Positions 28,088 to 35,488 of a DNA stretch of 40,315 bases are shown piece after piece (positions within the stretch are counted from its first letter, which is position 1; each line of letters starts with the position of its first letter). The position numbers and the translations under genes are program-made. Source of the stretch: Oxalobacteraceae bacterium UBA6018 (GTDB taxonomy: Bacteria > Pseudomonadota > Gammaproteobacteria > Burkholderiales > Burkholderiaceae_D); the NCBI GenBank assembly GCA_002428015.1, contig DIZW01000009.1:9223-49537 (forward strand). Reading direction: 5' to 3'. A model generated the notes under the pieces. The model worked only from the letters and a program-made list of their open reading frames with translations. It made no database searches and was not told where the DNA came from.

Positions 28088-28176
28088 TTTACCGGGTAAA
28101 GATTCCCCCCAGCACCACAGCGGCGAACCGGAATGGTAAGATCATCGCTGCCGGGATCTCACCCCGGCATTTTATT
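28088..28176 (+). promoter_or_regulatory. Leader of the HDOD unit: palindrome, -10-like box and 5' hairpin
   Basis: Three elements precede the gene at 28191: the inverted repeat TTTACC-G-GGTAAA (28088-28100); a TAAGAT hexamer (28137-28142) that could be a -10 box; and a perfect 7-bp hairpin TGCCGGG/CCCGGCA (28149-28155 / 28163-28169) followed by TTTTATT (28170-28176). The hairpin looks like an intrinsic terminator, yet it ends only a few bases before the GGAGG ribosome site. If the -10 guess is right it would form the very 5' end of the mRNA. No clear -35 is seen. Confidence 0.45.
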
Positions 28177-28190
28177 CACAGGAGGACGGC

Positions 28191-28523
28191 ATGAACCCAG
28201 CCTACGAGCACCTGGCGCTGACCGCGGTGAAGCCGGGAATGACTTTATCCGATGACATCCTCGACAAGCAGGGGCAAATCCTGCTGCCGCAGGGCGCCGT
28301 CTTGACCGAACGCACCATCGCATTGTTGCCCGCGCACGGCATCGGCATGGTGGCCGTGCTGTGCGACGCGGCCCCAGCGGCCGCGATCGACAGCGACGCC
28401 CAGGTAGCGCGCCTGAACCACCTGTTTCGCAAGAACACCCCCGACAAGGCCGACGACTGGGCCACCGGCATCCTGCACCGCTACGTGCTCGACTACCGCC
28501 TGGACCGGGAGATCGAACAATGA
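28191..28523 (+). CDS. Small protein of the HDOD unit, function unknown
   Basis: 110 residues. The segment VKPGMTLSDDILDKQGQILLPQGAVLTERTIALL resembles the short beta domain found at the N-terminus of some HD-GYP and related signalling proteins (pattern GM.L..D..D..G..LL..G..L); this is a by-eye resemblance. A strong GGAGG precedes the ATG by five bases. Its stop overlaps the start of the HDOD gene (ATGA), so the two proteins are probably made in fixed ratio and may interact, as if one protein had been split in two. Confidence 0.75.
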   Translation: MNPAYEHLALTAVKPGMTLSDDILDKQGQILLPQGAVLTERTIALLPAHGIGMVAVLCDAAPAAAIDSDAQVARLNHLFRKNTPDKADDWATGILHRYVLDYRLDREIEQ

Positions 28524-29362
28524 GCATGCTGACCATCGAAGCCGTGGTCGCCAATTTGCAGGACCTGCCCTCGCTGCCGGCGGTGGTCATGGAATTGCTG
28601 ACCAATATAGACCAGGAAGACGTCGACATTTCCGTGCTGGCGAAGAAAGTTTCGCACGATCAGGCACTCACAGCCAAGACCCTGCGCCTGGCCAACTCCT
28701 CGCTGTACGGGCTGCAGGTCAAGGTGACCACCATCCAGCAGGCGATCACCTTCCTGGGCTTTCAGACCACGCGCAACCTGATCACGGCCGCCGCCGTGAC
28801 CGGCTGCTTCGCCGAGCCGAACTGCCCCGGCTTCGACCACAAGGCGTTCTGGCGCCATTCAATCGCCACGGCGGCCTGCGCCCGGGTCATCGCGCGGCGC
28901 GTGCGTTTCAACCAGGATTATGCGTTCACCGCCGGGCTGCTGCATGACATCGGACGCCTGGTGCTGGTCAGCAGTTTTCCCGCGGCCTACGAGCGGGCGA
29001 TGCGCTACCGCCAGGACAACGACTGCGATGTGCAGGAGGCCGAGGCGGCGCTGCTAGGCGTCGACCACGTCGCGGCCGGTGCGGCGCTGGCCGATCATTG
29101 GCATTTCTCGGATACGATGAAGATGGCCATCACCCACCACCACGCACCGGATGCGGCGGGCACAGGCTTGCTCGCCACGATCGTGCACGTGGCCAATGCG
29201 ATCGTCCATGCGCTCGACCTGGCGGAAGACGCGGACGAGCTGGTTCCCCCGGTGTCGTCGGCCGCATGGACCGCGCTGGGGCTCAACGAAGAATCCTACT
29301 TGCACATTTTCCGCGAGACCGAACTGCAGTTCAAGGAAATTGCGATGGTGCTGATGAGCTGA
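28520..29362 (+). CDS. HDOD-domain signalling protein
   Basis: 280 residues with an HDOD domain over most of the length (about 12-215). LPSLPAVVMELL at 16-27 is the typical opening, KTLRLANSSLYGL follows near 53-65, WRHS at 111-114 and LLHDIGRLVL at 140-149 carry HD-type residues, and a VDHVAAG and a THHHAP motif follow. Several potential metal ligands are kept, so it may be less degenerate than many HDOD proteins, but enzymatic activity is unknown. HDOD proteins act in diverse signalling and motility pathways. The ATG overlaps the previous stop by four bases. Confidence 0.88.
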   Translation: MSMLTIEAVVANLQDLPSLPAVVMELLTNIDQEDVDISVLAKKVSHDQALTAKTLRLANSSLYGLQVKVTTIQQAITFLGFQTTRNLITAAAVTGCFAEPNCPGFDHKAFWRHSIATAACARVIARRVRFNQDYAFTAGLLHDIGRLVLVSSFPAAYERAMRYRQDNDCDVQEAEAALLGVDHVAAGAALADHWHFSDTMKMAITHHHAPDAAGTGLLATIVHVANAIVHALDLAEDADELVPPVSSAAWTALGLNEESYLHIFRETELQFKEIAMVLMS

Positions 29363-29435
29363 CTCCCGCGCCTGGCGCGCAGTGCGGGAGCTGAGACGTA
29401 CCCGGCCGGCATGGCAGCGCTGGCCGCCATGCCGG
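29363..29435. terminator. Convergent hairpins between the HDOD gene and the HTH gene
   Basis: Directly after the HDOD stop there is a 7-bp inverted repeat CTCCCGC/GCGGGAG (29363-29369 / 29384-29390). A perfect 10-bp stem CCGGCATGGC/GCCATGCCGG (29406-29415 / 29426-29435, 10-base loop) then lies six bases from the stop of the opposite-strand HTH gene. There is no T-tract on either side. The position between convergent genes suggests bidirectional termination. Confidence 0.5.
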
Positions 29436-29440
29436 TGGGC

Positions 29441-29785
29441 TTAATGCGCATAATTGCCGGTCGAGGCAGCTGCTTCCTGGTTGGCCTTCTGTTCTTCGGT
29501 CACCTTGGGACGGCCTTGCGCGTCGGACAGGCGATACTTGGTGCGCCGGTCGCCCATCAAGTCGCGCAGGTCGCGGATGCTCATGCCCGTCACTTCGTGC
29601 ATGCGGATCAGCAGCGAGGCGCCGACCGGCAAGCGGTGGTGGCGGATTTTGCTGATGACCGGGGGCGCGACTTCGAGCATGCGCGACAAGGCCGCGTCGT
29701 TTTTCAGCTGCATCTTGCCCAGCAGAATGTCGAGCAGGTGGTTGGGGTTGTAACTTTCTTGTGATGCCAGAGCATGGTGTGCCAT
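29441..29785 (-). CDS. Small HTH-like DNA-binding protein
   Basis: 114 residues. The middle part (about 28-75: NDAALSRMLEVAPPVISKIR, then HHRLPVGASLLIRMHEVTGM) reads like a helix-turn-helix of the Cro/XRE type, followed by a polar tail. The start has a GAGG motif about eight bases upstream. It stands alone, convergent with the HDOD gene, and has a long AT-rich upstream region. A regulator is likely; the target is unknown. The HTH call is by eye. Confidence 0.65.
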   Translation of the reverse strand: MAHHALASQESYNPNHLLDILLGKMQLKNDAALSRMLEVAPPVISKIRHHRLPVGASLLIRMHEVTGMSIRDLRDLMGDRRTKYRLSDAQGRPKVTEEQKANQEAAASTGNYAH

Positions 29786-30394
29786 GATTTTACCTCGTGT
29801 CGTGTGTGGTTGAAATAATGCCGTTACGAACTTTGTTAAAGACCACGTTTCGTCTAAAGAAGTTCCCGGAAAACCGCCCTTTCAGCATGATTCAAAAGAA
29901 CAAGTCTGATAAGCGCGTCAAGCCCGCGTCCGGTTTCGTATGCGCTCTGCGCTGCCAGCTTGCCGCGCCCTGCTGACCGAACAGGTTATTAGACTCATAT
30001 GCCTTTAGTACAACTGAACCCGGCACTGATGTCATTGTTCGAAATCAAGCTATCGCGCGGAAAGCTTGTCACATCGTCATTTCAACACAGGGGCATAATT
30101 TGTGGCGCACGCAAGAGTTTTCAGCGTTTAAGATTTCACCCAGATGTGAGACGGAACTCCTTGATTTACAAAGAAGAAATACTTAGTGCGTGATTAAATC
30201 AATTGTGAACATTGTCAAATGGAATCGTTTTCTCGGCTTCTGGATGGAAATGGCGTCGCTGAGGAACATTTAATGCCAGCATCGACCATTTCAAGGGCCG
30301 ATTCGGCCGTGCCAGCGATATACGCCCGCAGCACCGATTTACGGTAAACTGTCATCCCGCCTCATCAAATTAACAATATTCAAGCAATAATTCC
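29786..30394. other. 609-base AT-rich intergenic region between the HTH gene and miaB
   Basis: No gene is recognised. The open frame at 29999-30193 (+) lacks a ribosome site and any family resemblance. Base composition is clearly more AT-rich than the neighbours. It must hold the promoters of the HTH gene (-) and miaB (+). Near miaB the inverted repeat TTTAC-G-GTAAA (30339-30349) includes TAAACT (30346-30351), a possible -10 box 44 bases from the ATG. It resembles the palindrome upstream of the HDOD unit. Confidence 0.5.
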
Positions 30395-31747
30395 ATGCAG
30401 AAAAAAGTATTCATCAAAACCTTCGGCTGCCAGATGAACGAGTATGACTCGGACAAAATGGCGGATGTGCTGGGCGCCTCCGACGGCCTGGTCCGCACCG
30501 ACACGCCGGAGGACGCCGATGTGATTCTGCTCAATACCTGCTCGGTGCGCGAAAAAGCCCAGGAAAAGGTCTTTTCCGACCTCGGCCGCCTGCGCGAGCT
30601 CAAGCTCGCCCGCCCCGACCTGCTCATCGGCGTGGGCGGCTGCGTGGCCTCCCAGGAAGGCGCGGCGATCGTCAAGCGCGCGCCCTACGTGGACATGGTG
30701 TTCGGCCCCCAGACCCTGCACCGGCTGCCGGCCATGATGCGCGAGCGGCGCAGCAGCGGCCAGGCCCAGGTGGACATCAGCTTTCCCGAGATCGAGAAGT
30801 TCGACCACCTGCCGCCGGCGCGTGTGGACGGCGCGGCCGCCTTCGTATCGATCATGGAAGGATGCAGCAAGTACTGCAGCTACTGCGTGGTGCCGTACAC
30901 GCGCGGCGAGGAGGTCTCGCGCCGTTTCGAGGACGTGCTCACCGAAGTGGCCGGCCTGGCCGCCCAGGGCGTCAAGGAGATCACCCTGCTCGGGCAGAAC
31001 GTGAACGCCTTCCGCGGCCAGATGGAAGGCGGCGAGAGCGCCGACTTCGCCCTGCTGCTCGAATACGTGGCCGACATCGCCGGCATCGAACGGATCCGCT
31101 TCGTGACCAGCCACCCGAAGGAATTCACCCAGCGCCTGATCGACGCCTACGCCAAGATCCCGCAACTGGTGGACCACCTCTACCTGCCGGCCCAGCACGG
31201 CGCCGACAAGGTCCTCGGCGCCATGAAGCGCGGCTACACGGCGCTCGAGTACAAGTCGATCGTCCGGCGCATCCGCGCGGTGCGCCCGAACATCGCGATC
31301 TCGTCGGACTTCATCGTCGGCTTCCCCGGCGAGACCGACGCCGATTTCGAAGCGATGATGAAGCTGATCGACGACGTCGGCTTCGACAACAGCTACAGCT
31401 TCATCTTCAGCAAGCGCCCCGGCACGCCGGCGGCCAGCCTGGCCGACGACACAGCGCACGAGATCAAGCTGGCGCGCCTGCAGCGCCTGCAGGCGGCCAT
31501 CGACGCCAACACCCGCAAGTACAGCGCCGCCATGGTCGGCACGGTGCAGCGCATCCTGGTCGAGGGCCCCTCGCGCAAGGGCGCTGGCGAACTGCAGGGC
31601 CGCACCGAAAACAACCGCGTCGTCAACTTCGCCGGCGACGCGTCCCTGGCCGGCCACATGGCCGAGGTGCGCATCACCGAGAGCCTCAATTACACCTTGC
31701 GCGGCGAACTGGCCGCGCGCGCCGTTACGGAAGATCGCGCCACTTGA
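30395..31747 (+). CDS. miaB: MiaB, tRNA-2-methylthio-N6-isopentenyladenosine synthase
   Basis: 450-residue radical-SAM methylthiotransferase that adds the methylthio group to i6A37 of tRNAs. An N-terminal UPF0004 domain carries three cluster cysteines (Cys12 in KTFGCQMNEYDS, Cys49 in LLNTCSVREKA, Cys83 in GGCVASQEG). The radical-SAM motif CSKYCSYC gives Cys157, 161 and 164. A C-terminal TRAM domain spans about 380-445 (TVQRILVEGPSRKGAGELQG). The start MQKKVFIKTFGCQMN is standard. Its stop overlaps the phoH TTG start, the first step of the miaB-phoH-ybeY operon. Confidence 0.97.
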   Translation: MQKKVFIKTFGCQMNEYDSDKMADVLGASDGLVRTDTPEDADVILLNTCSVREKAQEKVFSDLGRLRELKLARPDLLIGVGGCVASQEGAAIVKRAPYVDMVFGPQTLHRLPAMMRERRSSGQAQVDISFPEIEKFDHLPPARVDGAAAFVSIMEGCSKYCSYCVVPYTRGEEVSRRFEDVLTEVAGLAAQGVKEITLLGQNVNAFRGQMEGGESADFALLLEYVADIAGIERIRFVTSHPKEFTQRLIDAYAKIPQLVDHLYLPAQHGADKVLGAMKRGYTALEYKSIVRRIRAVRPNIAISSDFIVGFPGETDADFEAMMKLIDDVGFDNSYSFIFSKRPGTPAASLADDTAHEIKLARLQRLQAAIDANTRKYSAAMVGTVQRILVEGPSRKGAGELQGRTENNRVVNFAGDASLAGHMAEVRITESLNYTLRGELAARAVTEDRAT

Positions 31748-32787
31748 AAACCAAGACCCCCATCCAGCCCGAATACTTCATCCCGGAGCCGCTCGATAAC
31801 TCCCGCCTGGCGCACCTGTGCGGACCGCTCGACGAAAACCTGCGCCAGATCTCGGCCGCGCTCGACGTCACCATCTTCCGCCGCGGCGAGAAATTCATCG
31901 TCAGCGGCCACAACGCGGCCCAGGCGGTGGAGATCCTGGAGCGCTTCTACGCGGTGGCCAACAAGATCGTGCCGATCGAAGAAGTGCAGCTGGCCCTGGT
32001 GGAGCAGCGCTCCGGCCTGCGTCCCCAGCACGCCGACGCCACCCCGGTCGAAGCCCTGCCCGAGATCGAGATCAGCAGCCCGCAGCTCAAGACGCGCCGC
32101 CACGACCTGCGCGGGCGCACGCCGCACCAGATCCAGTACCTGCGTTCCATCCTCGAACACGACATCAGCTTCGGGGTGGGCCCGGCCGGTACCGGCAAGA
32201 CCTACCTCGCGGTGGCCTGCGCGGTCGACGCGCTCGAGCGCGACGCCGTCAAGCGCATCGTGCTGACCCGTCCGGCCGTGGAAGCGGGCGAGCGCCTGGG
32301 CTTCCTGCCGGGCGACCTGGCCCAGAAGGTGGACCCTTACCTGCGCCCGCTGTACGACGCGCTGTACGATCTGCTGGGCTTCGACCGCACCCAGAAAATG
32401 TTCGAGAAACAGGTGATCGAGATCGCCCCGCTGGCCTACATGCGCGGGCGCACCCTCAACCACGCCTTCGTCATTCTCGACGAGGCGCAGAACACCACTG
32501 TGGAGCAGATGAAGATGTTCCTGACCCGGATCGGCTTCGGCAGCAAGGCCGTGGTGACGGGCGACGTCACCCAGGTCGACCTGCACAAGACCCAGAAGAG
32601 CGGCCTGGTCGACGCCGTGCACGTGCTCAAGGATGTGCGCGGCATCGCCTTCACCCAGTTCACCAGCGCCGACGTGGTGCGCCATCCGCTGGTGGCGCGC
32701 ATCGTCGACGCCTACGAAACGGCGGCCGGGATCGAGCTGGTCACCCTCCCGAAACCTGTCGCGGCCAAAAATGTCAGAAAAAAATAA
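31744..32787 (+). CDS. phoH: PhoH-like ATPase (YbeZ type)
   Basis: 347-residue PhoH/YbeZ P-loop protein, found with the endoribonuclease YbeY and linked to RNA metabolism. It has Walker A GPAGTGKT at 146-153, LTRPAVEAGERLGFLPGDL at 174-192 and Walker B with VILDEAQN at 243-250. The start is a TTG (reading LKTKTPIQPEYFIPEP) whose last two bases are the beginning of the miaB stop (TTGA overlap). No ATG occurs in frame before the conserved core, and homologues begin at this residue, so the TTG is well supported. It overlaps ybeY by 17 bases. Confidence 0.95.
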   Translation: MKTKTPIQPEYFIPEPLDNSRLAHLCGPLDENLRQISAALDVTIFRRGEKFIVSGHNAAQAVEILERFYAVANKIVPIEEVQLALVEQRSGLRPQHADATPVEALPEIEISSPQLKTRRHDLRGRTPHQIQYLRSILEHDISFGVGPAGTGKTYLAVACAVDALERDAVKRIVLTRPAVEAGERLGFLPGDLAQKVDPYLRPLYDALYDLLGFDRTQKMFEKQVIEIAPLAYMRGRTLNHAFVILDEAQNTTVEQMKMFLTRIGFGSKAVVTGDVTQVDLHKTQKSGLVDAVHVLKDVRGIAFTQFTSADVVRHPLVARIVDAYETAAGIELVTLPKPVAAKNVRKK

Positions 32788-33232
32788 GCTCTCGCTGTCG
32801 GTCCAGTATCCCGACCCCCGCCTGCAGGACAGCATCACGCGCCAGAAGCTGCGGCGCTGGGTGCAGGCCGCGCTGTTCGCGCCGGCCGAACTGACGATCC
32901 GCTTCGTCGACGCCGAGGAAGGGCGGGTACTCAATCGCGATTACCGCGCCAAGGACTACGCCACCAACGTGCTCACCTTCGCCTACAACGAGGGCGAAGA
33001 CATCGCCGACGACGCGCCCACCGTGGCCGACATCATCCTGTGCACCGACGTGCTGCAGCTGGAAGCGGCCGAGCAGGGCAAGACGCTGGAAGAACACACC
33101 GCCCACCTGGTGGTGCACGGCGTGCTGCACGCCCAGGGCTACGACCACGACGACGACACCGAGGCGGCCGAGATGGAGCAGCTCGAACGCGACATCCTCG
33201 AAGCGCTCGGCTACCCCGACCCTTACGCTTGA
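32771..33232 (+). CDS. ybeY: YbeY, rRNA-maturation endoribonuclease
   Basis: 153-residue YbeY. The zinc motif HGVLHAQGYDH at 116-126 supplies His116, His120 and His126; NVLTFAYN at 66-73 and ADIILCTDV at 86-94 are also typical. It acts in 16S rRNA 3' maturation and ribosome quality control. It overlaps phoH by 17 bases, so translation is coupled. In most related genomes corC follows directly; here the next gene, 17 bases on, is on the opposite strand and unrelated. Confidence 0.96.
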   Translation: MSEKNKLSLSVQYPDPRLQDSITRQKLRRWVQAALFAPAELTIRFVDAEEGRVLNRDYRAKDYATNVLTFAYNEGEDIADDAPTVADIILCTDVLQLEAAEQGKTLEEHTAHLVVHGVLHAQGYDHDDDTEAAEMEQLERDILEALGYPDPYA

Positions 33233-33249
33233 ATCGATAGCGGGCAGCG

Positions 33250-34218
33250 TCAGGCCGGCTGCGCGGCCGGGCGCGGCAGGCAGCCCAAGCCGTCGAGCGT
33301 CAGCGCGATCGCCTCGTCGAGCGGCGTATGCGGCTCGGCGCCCAGAAAGCGCACCAGGCGCGCGTTATCGAGCTCGAACGGCGCGCGCCACAGGTAGCGC
33401 ATCTCGGCCATCTCCCGGAACACCGTCACGAACGGCGACAGCAGGCGCAGGGCCAGCCACGGCAGGCGCCTGTCCTTGATGCTCTCGTCGCCGCAAACAC
33501 GCCGCACCGCCGCCAGCAGCGCGCTGCCGTCGGCATCCCAATGGCCGCGGAAGTGGAAGCACTCGAACACGCCGAGGCGCGGCTCCTGTTCGGCCAGACG
33601 CACCATCGTGTCGGCCACGTCCGGCAAATAGGCCCAGGCGTGGCCCACCCCGGCGTCGCCCGGATTGGTCACGGCGCGCACCGGCCGCCCCGGCGTGATC
33701 ACGCCCTGGGAAAACCAGCTATTACCGCTGCGCGGCCCGAAGAAATCGCCGGCGCGCACCACCAGCGCCTTGACGCCGGCGTCGCGCAGGCGCCGCTCCA
33801 TCTCGACCCGGATTGCGCCCTTGCGCGAGGATGGCTGCTGGGACGTGTCCTCGCGCAGCGGCTGGGGCGCGCCGGCGCCGTAGTTGTACACGTTCCCTGG
33901 CAGGAGAACGCGCGCGCCGCTCGAGCGCGCCGCCGCGATCGTATTGTCCAGCATCGGCAGCACCAGGGTAGACCAGTCGCGGTATCCGGGCGGATTGACC
34001 GCGTGGACGATCAGCCGCGCGCCGTCGGCGGCGGCCACCACGGCGGCGCGGTCCAGCGCGTCGCCGCCGATCCACCGCACGCCCGCCATCAAGCCGGCGC
34101 GCGCCGGATCGCGCACCAGCGCCCTGACCTGCCAGCCGCCAGCGAGCAGGCGCCGCGCCACGGCGCCGCCGATACCGCCGGTCGCCCCCAATACCAATGC
34201 CGTCTTGTTGTCGTCCAT
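33250..34218 (-). CDS. NAD(P)-dependent epimerase/dehydratase-type (atypical SDR) protein
   Basis: 322 residues with an N-terminal Rossmann motif GATGGIGG at 11-18, preceded by TALVL, and an RALVRDPARAG cofactor-binding region near 32-42. The rest fits NAD(P)-binding epimerase/NmrA-like proteins (LLPGNVYNYGAG near 105-116, VRAGDFFGPRSGNSWF near 153-168). The classical YxxxK pair is not obvious. The substrate is unknown. A strong GGAGGTG site precedes the ATG. It is divergently arranged with the LysR gene (107-base gap), the classic target layout, so LysR probably controls it. Confidence 0.83.
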   Translation of the reverse strand: MDDNKTALVLGATGGIGGAVARRLLAGGWQVRALVRDPARAGLMAGVRWIGGDALDRAAVVAAADGARLIVHAVNPPGYRDWSTLVLPMLDNTIAAARSSGARVLLPGNVYNYGAGAPQPLREDTSQQPSSRKGAIRVEMERRLRDAGVKALVVRAGDFFGPRSGNSWFSQGVITPGRPVRAVTNPGDAGVGHAWAYLPDVADTMVRLAEQEPRLGVFECFHFRGHWDADGSALLAAVRRVCGDESIKDRRLPWLALRLLSPFVTVFREMAEMRYLWRAPFELDNARLVRFLGAEPHTPLDEAIALTLDGLGCLPRPAAQPA

Positions 34219-34265
34219 CGCACACCTCCTTCGTCAGTAGATGGACACAGTGTGCGCCGCTGCCA

Positions 34266-34285
34266 TACTATACGGAAGTGCAGTA
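34266..34285. promoter_or_regulatory. Possible LysR binding dyad between divergent genes
   Basis: TACT-N12-AGTA (34266-34269 / 34282-34285) is a small perfect dyad of the general LysR-box kind. It overlaps a TATAGT -10-like hexamer for the minus-strand SDR gene (34267-34272). On the plus strand a TTGACT (34292-34297) lies just upstream of the LysR gene. Confidence 0.35.
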
Positions 34286-34325
34286 ACATCATTGACTCTA
34301 TACATTTTTGAATATCCTGGACGCA

Positions 34326-35216
34326 ATGCAAAACGAACCGAACTGGGATCTGTACCGGTCCTTCCTCGCTGTGCTCAGGAGCGGCTCGCTGTCGGGCGCG
34401 GCACGCGAGCTGGGTTTGGCCCAGCCGACCCTGGGCCGGCATATCGACGCGCTCGAAAGCGCGGTCGGGGTGGCGCTGTTCGTGCGCTCCCAGCACGGCT
34501 TCCTGCCCACCGCGCATGCCACCCAGCTGCGGCCCTACGCCGAGTCGCTGGCCGCCACCGCCAGCGCCTTTCTGCGCGCCGCCTCCAGCCCGGAGGACCA
34601 GGCGCGCGGCACCGTGCGCATCACCGCCAGCGAAATCGTCGGCTGCGAACTGCTGCCGCCGATCCTGGCGCGCCTGCAGGAGCGGCACCCAGGGCTGCAG
34701 ATCGAGCTGTCGCTGTCGAACCAGACCGAAGACCTGTTGCGGCGCGACGCCGACATCGCCGTGCGCATGCTGCGTCCGTCCCAGGAGGCGCTGGTGGCGC
34801 GGCGGATCGGCTCGCTCAAGGTATGCCTGCACGCCCACCGCGACTACCTGGCGCGGCGCGGCACCCCGGACAGCCTGGACGCCCTGCGCCACCACAGCCT
34901 GATCGGGTTCGACCACGAGACCCGCTTCATCCGGCGCCTGAAGCAGGAGCTGGGCGGATTGCGGCGCGAGATGTTCGCGCTGCGCGCCGACAGCGATCTG
35001 GCCCAGCTGGCGATGCTGCGCGCAGGCGCCGGCATCGGCATGTGCCAGGTCGGCATCGCGCGGCGCGACCCGGACCTGGTGCCGGTGCTGGCCGACGCCT
35101 TGTCGTTTGAACTCGATACCTGGGTGGCCATGCATGAAGATTTGCGCGCGAGCCGCCGCTGCGCGCTGGTGTTCGCCGCCCTCGCCGACGGCCTGCAGGC
35201 CACGCAGGACGCCTGA
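34326..35216 (+). CDS. LysR-family transcriptional regulator
   Basis: 296 residues. The winged HTH is at about 6-65 (YRSFLAVLRSGSLSGAARELG, then PTLGRHIDALESAVGVALF), followed by a LysR substrate-binding domain (about 90-290; GTVRITASEIVGCELLPPIL at its start). The frame is open six codons upstream to a TTG; the ATG at 34326 is preferred. It is divergent from the SDR gene, its likely target, and convergent with iorB across a repeat-containing spacer. Confidence 0.93.
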   Translation: MQNEPNWDLYRSFLAVLRSGSLSGAARELGLAQPTLGRHIDALESAVGVALFVRSQHGFLPTAHATQLRPYAESLAATASAFLRAASSPEDQARGTVRITASEIVGCELLPPILARLQERHPGLQIELSLSNQTEDLLRRDADIAVRMLRPSQEALVARRIGSLKVCLHAHRDYLARRGTPDSLDALRHHSLIGFDHETRFIRRLKQELGGLRREMFALRADSDLAQLAMLRAGAGIGMCQVGIARRDPDLVPVLADALSFELDTWVAMHEDLRASRRCALVFAALADGLQATQDA

Positions 35217-35290
35217 GCGGACCTGATCAGTCGGCCGCTGTCGAGGCCCGCCGCGCGCCGCGCATCAGACCAGCGGACAGCGGCGACATG

Positions 35291-35412
35291 GGCGGACGAA
35301 GCCCAATGGCGATATCGACACACGCCGCACGGCGTCAACGAACCGCAGTGGCGACATCGGCGCGCGCCGCATGGCACCGACGAACCACATCGGACTTCGG
35401 CGCACCCCGCAT
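35291..35412. repeat. Degenerate tandem repeat of about 40-42 bp, three units
   Basis: Three units at 35291-35330, 35331-35372 and 35373-35412 each begin GGC..., contain CGAA(G/C)C...(A/C)AT...CG, and end CGC(A/C)C(C/G)CGCA(C/T). A fourth, more decayed unit seems to follow. They fill most of the 272-base spacer between the convergent LysR and iorB genes, where no gene is seen. In one minus-strand frame they read as repeated short peptides, but there is no start signal, so coding is unlikely. Confidence 0.65.
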
Positions 35413-35488
35413 GGCGCCGACAGAGCGCCTCGTGGGCTGACCGACATCGCGTCGGCGGGCCACCGACATCAACCATTGCGCGGCCCGG

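Noticed and set aside
29999..30193. A 64-codon open frame upstream of miaB.
   Set aside because: No ribosome site or family resemblance; it lies in AT-rich intergenic DNA unlike the coding regions.
35265..35447. A 60-codon minus-strand open frame with repeated peptide units after the LysR gene.
   Set aside because: The peptide repeats simply reflect the degenerate DNA repeat; there is no start signal or known family.
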